From assembly GCF_018449575.1 (NCBI RefSeq), contig NZ_JAAVUT010000020.1, forward strand, positions 1 to 64,000: 64,000 bases of DNA, given 5' to 3'. This document shows positions 18,930 through 27,135 of the stretch, one piece after another; the stretch's first letter is position 1, and every line of letters starts with the position of its first letter. Source of the DNA: Sodalis sp. dw_96 (GTDB taxonomy: Bacteria; Pseudomonadota; Gammaproteobacteria; Enterobacterales; Enterobacteriaceae). Under the pieces are notes generated by a model. That model worked only from the letters and a program-made list of their open reading frames with translations. It had not been told where the DNA came from and did no database searches. The position numbers and the translations under genes are program-made.

Positions 18930-20757
18930 AAGGTTTATCTCCCTGCTGATCGTCCTCTTCCCAACCGTTTAACTGCCATCGTTCCTTCATCATTTCCCGC
19001 TGGAAAATATCCTCCAGCTCGCGCCGGGACTCCTTAACGCGGGATATTTCCGCCAAATCCCCCTGTATCTGCGGCATCAGTTCCCGCAACATCCGTACAT
19101 CCAGTCGGCGAAAATGCTGCTGCGCGCGATGGGCCTGATGGGGGTGCATACCCAATTCCAACAAGGCCTTGCGCCCCAAATCCAGGGCGCTGGCAAACGT
19201 CTCCCTGGAAAAATGGTCTACGCCGGCCTGCAATAATTCATGGGCTTCCACACGACCGCGGGCGCGCGCCAGGATTTTCAAATGGGGAAAATGCTGCTGG
19301 CACAGGTGCACCACCGCCATGTTCGCCTCCGGCGTATTGGCGGTCACCACTATCGCCTGCGCCTTTTCCGCGCCGGCGGCGCGCAGCAGTTCAAGTTCCG
19401 TGGCGTCGCCGTAATACACCTTATAACCATAGCTACGCATTAGGCTCACCACACTGATATCTCGCTCAAGTACCGTGATGCGCATCTTATTCGCCATTAA
19501 TAACCGTCCCACCACCTGGCCGAAGCGACCGAAACCGACAATGATCACCTGCGGATCGTCGTCGTTCACGAACGGCTTTTCATCATGCTCTTCTTGGGCG
19601 TTGTAGCGGCGGGTCAGAATACCGTCGATAAACTTCATCAAAAGCGGCGTGGTGATCATCGACAGCGTCACGGTCACCAACAGCAGCGCCAATAAATCCT
19701 GTGACAGGATTTTCTGCGCCCCCGCCGCCGAGAACAGGACAAAGGCAAATTCGCCGCCCTGGCTTAATACCCCGGCGAATTGGAGCCGGACCGAGCGCCG
19801 CAAACCGAAAATGCGCGCCAGAATATACAGCACCACTCCCTTCACCAGCACCAATATCGCCAGGCCGGCCAAGACCTGCAGCAAATGGACATACAGGACC
19901 CCCAGATTGAGCGCCATGCCCACCGAGATAAAAAACAGCCCCAGCAGCAGTCCCTTGAACGGCTCAATGGCGATTTCCAGCTCGTGGCGGTATTCGCTCT
20001 CAGCCAACAGCACCCCGGCTATAAAGGTGCCGAGGGCCATGGAAGCCCCGAGCAAATCCATAAATAACGCCGCCCCCAGCACCAGCAGCAACGCGGCGGC
20101 GGTAAAGACTTCACGCACGTTGGCGGCGGCGATATAACGAAACAGCGGCCGCAATAAATAACGGCCCCCCACCAGCATGATGAAAAACGCCGCCACCTTC
20201 ATGCCGATCTTCATCCAATCGCTGGGTACGCCGCTGCCGCCGCTGAGGAACGGAATCACCGCCAGCGCCGGTATCACCGCCATATCCTGGAACAGCAACA
20301 CCGAAAAGCCCAGCTGGCCGCCTTCATTGCGGTTCATGCCTTTGTCGCGCATCAACTGCAGCGCGATGGCGGTGGAGGACATGGCCAGACCGATGCCGCC
20401 GATGAGAGCCGATTGCCATGAGGCATGGGTCAGCAGCAGGACCGCGCCCAGCAGACATGCGGTAATGACCAGCTGCGCCGTACCGACGCCGAAAATCGAC
20501 CGACGCAGCTGCCATAGTTTGCTGGGGTTCAGTTCCAGCCCGATGATAAACATCAGGAACACCACCCCCAGTTCAGAAAAGTGCAGGATTTCATCTACGT
20601 CGCGGATAAAACCCAGCCCCCATGGCCCGATGGCGATACCCGCCGCCAGGTAGCCTATCACCGCGCCGATACCCAGGCGCTGGGCAATGGGCACCGCCAC
20701 AACGGCGGCAAACAGGAACAAGACGACGGCGGTTAAAAATGACGGACTGCTATCCAA
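18919..20757 (-). CDS. kefB: Glutathione-regulated potassium-efflux system protein KefB
   Basis: Inner-membrane K+/H+ antiporter-type channel gated by glutathione and its electrophile adducts. About twelve membrane segments ([36 protein letters not shown]) precede a RCK/TrkA-N domain with [17 protein letters not shown] and HILARARGR-like sequence. I start at TTG 20757 (612 residues): the ORF to 20814 adds unrelated residues, whereas [16 protein letters not shown] aligns with the E. coli N-terminus and GAGG lies upstream. This start overlaps kefG by 8 bp. E. coli KefB has 601 residues. Confidence 0.93.
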   Translation of the reverse strand: MDSSPSFLTAVVLFLFAAVVAVPIAQRLGIGAVIGYLAAGIAIGPWGLGFIRDVDEILHFSELGVVFLMFIIGLELNPSKLWQLRRSIFGVGTAQLVITACLLGAVLLLTHASWQSALIGGIGLAMSSTAIALQLMRDKGMNRNEGGQLGFSVLLFQDMAVIPALAVIPFLSGGSGVPSDWMKIGMKVAAFFIMLVGGRYLLRPLFRYIAAANVREVFTAAALLLVLGAALFMDLLGASMALGTFIAGVLLAESEYRHELEIAIEPFKGLLLGLFFISVGMALNLGVLYVHLLQVLAGLAILVLVKGVVLYILARIFGLRRSVRLQFAGVLSQGGEFAFVLFSAAGAQKILSQDLLALLLVTVTLSMITTPLLMKFIDGILTRRYNAQEEHDEKPFVNDDDPQVIIVGFGRFGQVVGRLLMANKMRITVLERDISVVSLMRSYGYKVYYGDATELELLRAAGAEKAQAIVVTANTPEANMAVVHLCQQHFPHLKILARARGRVEAHELLQAGVDHFSRETFASALDLGRKALLELGMHPHQAHRAQQHFRRLDVRMLRELMPQIQGDLAEISRVKESRRELEDIFQREMMKERWQLNGWEEDDQQGDKPYDG

Positions 20758-21313
20758 GACGCTGCCCTCTTTCCTGCAGTGGCTCATTAAGCCAGCGCGC
20801 ATAAGCATCGGCATGACGCATCAGGGCGTCAGGCGTTTGTCGCCTGGCCCAGTAAACCACCAGCGGCGGTACCCACTGCATGCGACAAAGCGTCGCGGCC
20901 AGTTCAAAGGGGCGCAGAACTTCCTCCATGGTGGCGCGGTTATAGCCCAGATGCTGATAAGCGGTTTCGGGCTCGCCGGTGGTAATAACCGAGCGCCAGT
21001 ACTTTCCGGTCAGGGCGTTGCCGCCGATGCCGCTGGCAAAACCCCGCGTCAATACCCGGTCGAGCCACTCCTTTAACAGCGCCGGACAGCTATAGGTATA
21101 AAGGGGATGTTGAAACACAATCACCTGATGCTCACGCAACAATTGCTGTTCATGGTGAATATCGATAAAAAAATCCGGATATTCCGCGTAAAGATCATGT
21201 ACGGTGACATGCGCAAGGGGCGATGCCGCTTGCAGCAAAATACGGTTGGCAACCGAATCCTGTGATTCGGGATGGGCATACAGCAACAAAACTTTGGGTG
21301 GTTGTGTAATCAA
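20750..21313 (-). CDS. kefG: KefB ancillary flavoprotein/quinone reductase KefG
   Basis: 187-residue flavodoxin-like NAD(P)H dehydrogenase family protein ([18 protein letters not shown] at the N-terminus, [21 protein letters not shown] in the middle). KefG is needed for full KefB activity. It is first in kefG-kefB-yheV and overlaps kefB. It is divergent from yheS, with 130 bp between them. Confidence 0.93.
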   Translation of the reverse strand: MITQPPKVLLLYAHPESQDSVANRILLQAASPLAHVTVHDLYAEYPDFFIDIHHEQQLLREHQVIVFQHPLYTYSCPALLKEWLDRVLTRGFASGIGGNALTGKYWRSVITTGEPETAYQHLGYNRATMEEVLRPFELAATLCRMQWVPPLVVYWARRQTPDALMRHADAYARWLNEPLQERGQRLG

Positions 21314-21443
21314 TTCCCCTCCAAAGCGTCGTCAGGGCGCGGGTTTTCCGCTACCATGCTCCGCGAAGTCAAAAACCAGGACGTTTTGCTCTGGCTAGCA
21401 TTCAATGATGTCAATTTAACATACTCTCAAACTATGGCGCTTT

Positions 21444-23366
21444 ATGATTGTCTTCTCATCTCTGCAAATTCGTCGCGGCACCCGGGTACTGCTGGATAAT
21501 GCGACCGCCACGGTGAACCCGGGGCAAAAAGTCGGGCTGGTGGGCAAAAACGGCTGCGGCAAATCGACACTTTTGGCATTGTTGAAACATGAACTCAGCG
21601 CCGATGCCGGCAATGTCACCTTCCCGGCCAACTGGTCCCTTGCCTGGGTCAATCAGGAAACGCCCGCATTGGACGAACCGGCTTTAGACTATGTTATCGA
21701 CGGCGATCGAGAATATCGTCAGTTGGAATCCGAATTACAGCTGGCCAATGATAAAAACGACGGTCACGCCATCGCCACGCTGCATGGCAAACTGGATGTC
21801 ATCGAAGCCTGGACCATTCGTCCGCGCGCATCCAGTCTGCTGCATGGCCTGGGTTTCAGTCAGGAACAGCTGCAAAGACCGGTGAGCGATTTTTCCGGCG
21901 GCTGGCGGATGCGCCTTAACCTGGCGCAGGCGTTGATCTGCCGTTCCGATTTACTGTTGCTGGACGAACCCACCAACCATCTGGATCTGGATGCGGTCAT
22001 GTGGTTGGAAAAGTGGCTGAAGAATTACAACGGTACGCTGATCCTGATTTCCCATGATCGGGACTTTCTCGATCCCGTCGTCAATAAGATACTGCATATC
22101 GAACAGCAGTCATTGAACGAATATACCGGTAATTATTCCTCTTTTGAGCTGCAACGTGTGACCAAACTGGCGCAACAGCAGTCTCTTTATCAGCACCAGC
22201 AGGAAAAAGTGGCGCACCTGCAGCATTACATCGACCGCTTTCGCGCCAAGGCCACTAAATCCCGGCAGGCGCAGAGCCGGATTAAAATGCTGGAGCGCAT
22301 GGAGCTCATTGCACCGGCCCATGTGGATAATCCGTTCCAATTCCGGTTCCGTGACCCGGAAAACTTGCCCAATCCGCTGTTGACGATGGAAAAGGTCAGC
22401 GCCGGCTACGGCGATCGCACGGTGCTCAATTCCATCAAGTTCAATCTGGTGCCGGGATCGCGCATCGGGCTGCTCGGGCGCAACGGCGCCGGCAAATCGA
22501 CGCTGATCAAATTACTGGCAGGCACCCTGGAACCCCATTCAGGCAAGGTTTCCCTGGCGAAAGGCATCAAGCTCGGTTACTTCGCCCAGCATCAGCTTGA
22601 GTTCCTGCGGGCCGACGAATCACCGTTGCAGCATATGAACCGTCTGGCGCCGCAGGAGTATGAACAGGCGCTGCGGGATTATCTCGGCGGTTTTGGTTTT
22701 CAGGGGGACAAGGTCACCGAGCGTACCGAACGGTTCTCCGGCGGCGAAAAAGCCCGGCTGGTGCTGGCCCTGATTGTCTGGCAGCGCCCTAACCTGCTGT
22801 TGCTGGACGAACCCACCAACCATCTGGATCTGGATATGCGCCAAGCGCTCACCGAGGCGCTGATTGATTTTGAGGGCGCGCTGGTGGTGGTCTCCCATGA
22901 CCGGCATTTGCTGCGCTCCACCACCGACGACTTTTATCTGGTGCATGACGGCCTGGTGGAACCCTTTGAGGGAGATCTGGAAGATTATCAGCAATGGCTG
23001 GCTGACCAGCAGCGCCAAATGTCGCAAGGCGCCGACGGCCGCGAGGACTTCCCCGCCTCCACCAATAACGCCCAGGCCAGAAAGGATCAAAAGCGGCGCG
23101 AAGCGGAGTTCCGCAGCCAGACGCAGCCGCTGCGCAAATCCATCGAACGTCACGAAAAAGCGCTGGAAACCCTGGGTAACGAGTTGGCGAAAGTGGAAGC
23201 CGAACTGGCGGATTCAGCGTTGTACGATATCGCCCGTAAAGGGGATCTCGCCGCCTGCTTGCAGCGGCAGTCCCAGATAAAATCCCAGTTGGAACAGGCG
23301 GAAACAGCCTGGCTGGATGCCCAGGAACAGCTTGAAACCCTGACCAGGGAATTTGAGGCGGAGTAG
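21444..23366 (+). CDS. yheS: ABC-F family ATPase YheS
   Basis: 640 residues with two ABC domains and no membrane part. The first has GKNGCGKST, FSGGWRMRL and LLLLDEPTNHLD. The linker (about 235-300, HQQEKVAHLQHYIDRFRAKA) is the P-site tRNA interaction motif region. The second has GRNGAGKST, FSGGEKARL and LLLLDEPTNHLD. A C-terminal coiled coil (about 540-640) follows. ABC-F proteins act on the ribosome. In E. coli yheT follows; here the downstream gap has a hairpin repeat array instead. Confidence 0.95.
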   Translation: MIVFSSLQIRRGTRVLLDNATATVNPGQKVGLVGKNGCGKSTLLALLKHELSADAGNVTFPANWSLAWVNQETPALDEPALDYVIDGDREYRQLESELQLANDKNDGHAIATLHGKLDVIEAWTIRPRASSLLHGLGFSQEQLQRPVSDFSGGWRMRLNLAQALICRSDLLLLDEPTNHLDLDAVMWLEKWLKNYNGTLILISHDRDFLDPVVNKILHIEQQSLNEYTGNYSSFELQRVTKLAQQQSLYQHQQEKVAHLQHYIDRFRAKATKSRQAQSRIKMLERMELIAPAHVDNPFQFRFRDPENLPNPLLTMEKVSAGYGDRTVLNSIKFNLVPGSRIGLLGRNGAGKSTLIKLLAGTLEPHSGKVSLAKGIKLGYFAQHQLEFLRADESPLQHMNRLAPQEYEQALRDYLGGFGFQGDKVTERTERFSGGEKARLVLALIVWQRPNLLLLDEPTNHLDLDMRQALTEALIDFEGALVVVSHDRHLLRSTTDDFYLVHDGLVEPFEGDLEDYQQWLADQQRQMSQGADGREDFPASTNNAQARKDQKRREAEFRSQTQPLRKSIERHEKALETLGNELAKVEAELADSALYDIARKGDLAACLQRQSQIKSQLEQAETAWLDAQEQLETLTREFEAE

Positions 23367-23400
23367 CTGTCTTGCAAGCCAACCGCTTTAACCGAAGCTG

Positions 23401-23672
23401 AACCAAACGTGTTAAAGGGAGACCGTGCTGATGGGGTCGAAGCGGGCGTGGTTTTTCCGCCCGCCGGAGCGCCCCACAGCAGGGTAGGCCCGCTATCACC
23501 CTGGCTTGAATCGAGCCTGTTAAAGGGAGACCGTGCTGATGGGGTCGAAGCAGGCGTGGTTTTTCCGCCTGCCGGAGCGCCTCACAGCATGGTAGGCCCG
23601 CAATCACCCTGGCTTGAATCGAGCCTGTTAAAGGGAAACCGTGTTTGCTGAGGCCGGGTCGAAGCGGGCTAC
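23401..23672. repeat. Tandem 108-bp hairpin repeat, two full copies plus a truncated third
   Basis: GTTAAAGGG recurs at 23411, 23519 and 23627, a period of 108 bp. The inner arms are GCGGGCG/CGCCCGC in copy 1 (23442-23448, 23458-23464) and GCAGGCG/CGCCTGC in copy 2 (23550-23556, 23566-23572), both with a nine-base TGGTTTTTC loop. Thus the stem differs by a compensated pair. The array lies between convergent yheS and the LysE-type gene, where yheT is expected. It is the same family as 17761-18045 and 54192-54303. An 80-codon ORF through it reflects the 36-codon period. Confidence 0.9.
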
Positions 23673-23700
23673 GGGCTGCCTGTTCGGCAAAGATTCGCCC

Positions 23701-24303
23701 TCAGCGCCAAATCAGCAACACGCAGGCCGCGGTAAGCAACCCCATGGCGACATTAAATATCGTCCAGGCGCGTTTGCTGCCGAGCAACCGGCCGATAAGC
23801 GTACCGAAGCCCAGCCAGACTACCCCGGCAACGATATTCACCGTCACGATACCGATACTGATGGCCCCCACCGAGGTAATATACGCATTGCCGGTCAGGC
23901 TAAAGCTGGCCACCGCCCCCAGCGCCATCAGCCAGGCCTTGGGGTTGAGGAATTGCAGCAGCCCGCCCTGGTAAAACGGAATGGGACGCGGCGGCGGCGC
24001 ATCGGTATCCAATGTTTCATAGGCGGCGGTGGCTATCTTCCAGGATAACCATAGCAAATATAGGGAACCGGCCACTTTTAGCATAAAATGCAATGACGGG
24101 TAGAGGGTAATCAAACCGCCGATACCAAAAGCCACCAACAGCAAAATGCACTGCATCCCGAGCATAATACCCAGCATCAACGGTATCGAACGCCAAAAAC
24201 CGAAGTTGGCGCCTGAGGCGGTAAGCAGCATATTATTGGGGCCTGGCGTAATGGCCGCAACCCAAAGAAAACCCAGCATTGAAAGAAAAAGACTCAGTTC
24301 CAC
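23701..24303 (-). CDS. LysE/RhtB-family amino acid exporter
   Basis: 200-residue inner-membrane protein with six hydrophobic segments and the family motif ITPGPNNMLLTASGANFGF near the N-terminus, and GGLLQFLNPKAWLMALG in the middle. The substrate is not predictable; amino acids or related metabolites are usual. It sits between yheS and yheU in place of yheT and on the opposite strand to both. I therefore regard it as an accessory gene. Confidence 0.85.
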   Translation of the reverse strand: MELSLFLSMLGFLWVAAITPGPNNMLLTASGANFGFWRSIPLMLGIMLGMQCILLLVAFGIGGLITLYPSLHFMLKVAGSLYLLWLSWKIATAAYETLDTDAPPPRPIPFYQGGLLQFLNPKAWLMALGAVASFSLTGNAYITSVGAISIGIVTVNIVAGVVWLGFGTLIGRLLGSKRAWTIFNVAMGLLTAACVLLIWR

Positions 24304-24424
24304 GTTTCGGGGACTCCCCTCCCTGCGAATGACGGTAAGAAGCTAACAGCGCGCCGGTATCCGCACAAGGCTTTGCTGGTGAAATTTCCTCAAGGCGTTG
24401 AATCATTAACCAACGGGACATAAT

Positions 24425-24649
24425 ATGATGATTATTCCATGGGAAGAAATCGACCCTGACACCCTGTATAACCTGATTGAATCCTTTGTCTTGCGAGAAG
24501 GCACCGATTACGGCGAACAGGAGAAGACCCTGGAGGCCAAAGTCGCCGATGTCAAACGCCAATTAAACAGCGGCGAAGCGGTGGTGGTCTGGTCGGAACT
24601 GCATGAGAACATTAATATTATGCCCCGCGGCCAGTTTCATCCGGAATAA
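24425..24649 (+). CDS. yheU: YheU family (UPF0270) protein
   Basis: 74 residues, near-identical in pattern to E. coli Yhe[50 protein letters not shown]. Function unknown. The first of two adjacent ATGs (24425, 24428) is used; the second gives the E. coli-like MIIPW start. In E. coli it follows yheT; that gene is absent here. Confidence 0.92.
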   Translation: MMIIPWEEIDPDTLYNLIESFVLREGTDYGEQEKTLEAKVADVKRQLNSGEAVVVWSELHENINIMPRGQFHPE

Positions 24650-24718
24650 TGCTGATTGGCCCCGCGCCGCCAAACATGATAACTATATTCAAGGTCTTTT
24701 ATGCCGGGCGCATAACAC

Positions 24719-24785
24719 TATACCCTAAATAATTCGAGTTGCAGGAAGGCGGCAACGCACTTGCAACTTGAAGTATGACGGGTAT
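24719..24785. repeat. Short 66-bp ERIC derivative
   Basis: Starts TATACCCTAAATAATTCGAG and ends ACTTGAAGTATGACGGGTAT, the two ends of the ERIC at 47002 in opposite orientation, joined by GGAAGGCGGCAACG. The core inverted repeat is lost. It lies between yheU and prkB. Confidence 0.7.
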
Positions 24786-24815
24786 CGCCGTCATTCAACG
24801 AAGCGCAGGGTTACC

Positions 24816-25685
24816 ATGTCAGCACAACACCCCATTATTGCCGTTACCGGTTCCAGCGGTGCCGGGACCACCACCACCAGTCTGGCTTTCCGTAAAATAT
24901 TCCATCAGTTGAATATTCATGCCGCCGAACTGGAAGGGGACAGTTTCCATCATTTTACCCGGCCTGAAATGGACATGGCCATTCGCAAGGCCCGTGATTT
25001 AGGCCGTCATATCAGCTATTTCGGCCCGGATGCCAACGATTTCGGCTTATTGGAACATACCTTCCTCCAGTATGGGCTGACCGGCCACGGTAAAGCGCGA
25101 AAATATCTGCACACTTATGACGAAGCCGTGCCCTACAATCAAATTCCCGGCACCTTTACCCCCTGGCAACCGCTGCCGGAACCGACGGATGTGCTGTTTT
25201 ACGAGGGACTGCACGGCGGGGTGGTTACCGACAACCATAATGTAGCGCAGCATGTGGATTTGCTGGTGGGGGTGGTGCCCATCGTTAATTTGGAATGGAT
25301 ACAAAAACTGGTGCGCGATACCAGCGAACGCGGCCACTCCCGCGAAGCGGTAATGGATTCCGTGGTGCGATCAATGGAAGATTATATCAATTACATCACG
25401 CCCCAATTCTCCCGTACCCATATCAATTTTCAGCGGGTCCCCACCGTCGACACGTCGAATCCCTTCGCCGCCAAGGCCATACCTTCGCTGGACGAGAGCT
25501 TTGTGGTCATTCACTTTCGCGGCCTGGATCATATTGATTTTCCCTATCTGCTGGCAATGCTGCAAGGGTCGTTTATTTCCAATATCAATACGCTGGTGGT
25601 GCCGGGGGGAAAAATGGGACTGGCCATGGAACTGATCATGGGGCCGCTGGTAAAGCAGCTATTGGAAGGCAAACGGATCGAATAA
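24816..25685 (+). CDS. prkB: Phosphoribulokinase-like protein PrkB
   Basis: 289 residues, exactly the E. coli PrkB length when started at the ATG at 24816 (MSAQHPIIAVTGSSGAGTTT). The longer frame would start inside the ERIC derivative. The P-loop GSSGAGTTT and the phosphoribulokinase-family segments YEGLHGG and PIVNLEWIQKL are present. No reductive pentose phosphate cycle is expected in this organism, and the physiological role is unknown. Confidence 0.93.
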   Translation: MSAQHPIIAVTGSSGAGTTTTSLAFRKIFHQLNIHAAELEGDSFHHFTRPEMDMAIRKARDLGRHISYFGPDANDFGLLEHTFLQYGLTGHGKARKYLHTYDEAVPYNQIPGTFTPWQPLPEPTDVLFYEGLHGGVVTDNHNVAQHVDLLVGVVPIVNLEWIQKLVRDTSERGHSREAVMDSVVRSMEDYINYITPQFSRTHINFQRVPTVDTSNPFAAKAIPSLDESFVVIHFRGLDHIDFPYLLAMLQGSFISNINTLVVPGGKMGLAMELIMGPLVKQLLEGKRIE

Positions 25686-25731
25686 CCCAGGCGCGGCCGA
25701 AGCGCCGCGCCTGCCGCATTGCGGTCCGTAA

Positions 25732-26139
25732 TCAGGACGGCGAACGCACCTCAACACTATGGGTGATGCTAACCGACTTGCCGAGCATCAAAGATACCGA
25801 GCAATACTTTTCCGCTGACAATTCCACCGCTCTCTCGACGATTTTATCCGTCAGGCCGGTGCCGGAAACGATAAAATGTAAATTAATATGGGTAAATAAC
25901 CTCGGCGCTTCGTCGCGGCGTTCGGAAGTCAGCTTCACCTCGCAATCCCGCACATCCTGACGCCCTTTTTGTAAAATCGATACCACGTCGATGGCGCTGC
26001 AACCCCCCGCCGCCATTAGGACCATCTCCATTGGGCTTGGCGCTTTCTCACCGGCGTTGCCATCCATCAAAATCTGGTGGCCGGAGGCGGATTCACCGAT
26101 AAAAGACAATCCTTCGACCCACTTTACTCGTGCTTGCAT
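25732..26139 (-). CDS. yhfA: OsmC-family protein YhfA
   Basis: 135 residues. The start at 26139 (MQARVKWVEGLSFIGES) aligns with E. coli YhfA; the 20 codons upstream have no homologous counterpart. OsmC fold with PSPMEMVLMAAGGCSAIDV (including a Cys of the redox pair) and SAEKYCSVSLML (the second Cys). Probably a peroxide-related thiol protein. Divergent from crp, as in E. coli. Confidence 0.93.
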   Translation of the reverse strand: MQARVKWVEGLSFIGESASGHQILMDGNAGEKAPSPMEMVLMAAGGCSAIDVVSILQKGRQDVRDCEVKLTSERRDEAPRLFTHINLHFIVSGTGLTDKIVERAVELSAEKYCSVSLMLGKSVSITHSVEVRSPS

Positions 26140-26452
26140 TGTGATGACTCCAGATAAAAAGGTTTCCTGCACACTACATTTTTGTGGCAAAAGTGGCAAT
26201 GTTCCCTAACATACTTCATGCTGATGCAAGACAACAGAAGACACTGCTTCAAACCTATGCTAAAAACAAGGCTGGATCGAACTCATGATAATGAAAGGGC
26301 AAGAGGGCGATCGGAACATCACAAAAACCAGACCCTAATAAGTTCCCTAACGTCGCTCCGTTTTCGACGGAGTTGGATAGATTAAATAGCGCCGTAATAG
26401 GGAATACGATGTCCCGTTCAAGGACAGCGATGACAAAAGAGGATAACAGCGA
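26140..26452. promoter_or_regulatory. Divergent yhfA/crp regulatory region
   Basis: 313 bp. The crp ribosome site GAGGATAACAGCG directly before the ATG is close to the E. coli crp leader. A small hairpin CTCCGT...ACGGAG lies in the leader (about 26356-26373). I see only half-sites (TGTGA at the complement of 26318-26324), not a full CRP consensus, so autoregulation cannot be read from sequence alone. Confidence 0.5.
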
Positions 26453-27085
26453 ATGGTTCTCGGCAAACCGCAAACAGACCCGACTCTCGAATGGTTCCTG
26501 TCTCATTGCCATATTCACAAGTATCCATCGAAGAGTACGCTGATACATCAAGGCGAAAAAGCTGAAACACTTTACTACATCGTTAAAGGCGCCGTCGCGG
26601 TGCTGATAAAAGATGAAGAAGGTAAAGAGATGATTTTGTCCTACCTTAACCAGGGGGATTTTATCGGGGAATTAGGCTTATTCGAAGAAGGCCAGGAGCG
26701 CAGCGCATGGGTTCGAGCGAAAACCGCCTGTGAAGTGGCTGAAATTTCATATAAAAAATTCCGACAATTAATTCAGGTTAATCCGGATATCCTGATGCGT
26801 CTGTCGGCCCAGATGGCCAGCCGCCTGCAGGTAACATCGGAAAAAGTCGGTAATCTGGCGTTTCTCGACGTCACGGGACGCATCGCGCAAACCTTGCTGA
26901 ACCTGGCGAAACAACCCGATGCCATGACTCACCCCGACGGTATGCAAATCAAGATTACCCGTCAGGAAATCGGGCAGATTGTCGGTTGTTCCCGTGAAAC
27001 GGTCGGCCGTATTTTGAAAATGCTGGAAGATCAAAATCTCATCTCCGCACACGGCAAAACCATTGTCGTTTACGGTACGCGTTAA
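26453..27085 (+). CDS. crp: cAMP receptor protein CRP
   Basis: 210 residues, matching the enterobacterial protein nearly throughout. The cyclic-nucleotide domain has [21 protein letters not shown] (the cAMP phosphate-binding Arg/Ser). The C-terminal winged helix has [21 protein letters not shown], the recognition helix Arg-Glu-x-x-Gly-Arg. CRP activates catabolic genes when cAMP is high and is the likely activator of the polyol cluster in this window. A hairpin terminator follows at 27101. Confidence 0.98.
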   Translation: MVLGKPQTDPTLEWFLSHCHIHKYPSKSTLIHQGEKAETLYYIVKGAVAVLIKDEEGKEMILSYLNQGDFIGELGLFEEGQERSAWVRAKTACEVAEISYKKFRQLIQVNPDILMRLSAQMASRLQVTSEKVGNLAFLDVTGRIAQTLLNLAKQPDAMTHPDGMQIKITRQEIGQIVGCSRETVGRILKMLEDQNLISAHGKTIVVYGTR

Positions 27086-27100
27086 ACGTTAATCAAACAG

Positions 27101-27126
27101 GCGTGGTACTCTGTGCCACGCTTTTT
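27101..27126 (+). terminator. Rho-independent terminator after crp
   Basis: Arms GCGTGG (27101-27106) and CCACGC (27116-27121) are followed by TTTTTG. It lies 15 bp after the crp stop and just before yhfK, in the same direction, separating the two units. Confidence 0.75.
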
Positions 27127-27135
27127 GTTGGCAGC

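Noticed and set aside
23409-23651. 80-codon ORF with two copies of LKGDRADGVEAGVVFPPAG
   Set aside because: It is the 108-bp hairpin repeat read in frame; the period is divisible by three, so an open frame repeats without coding selection. Conservation follows the DNA stem, not the peptide.
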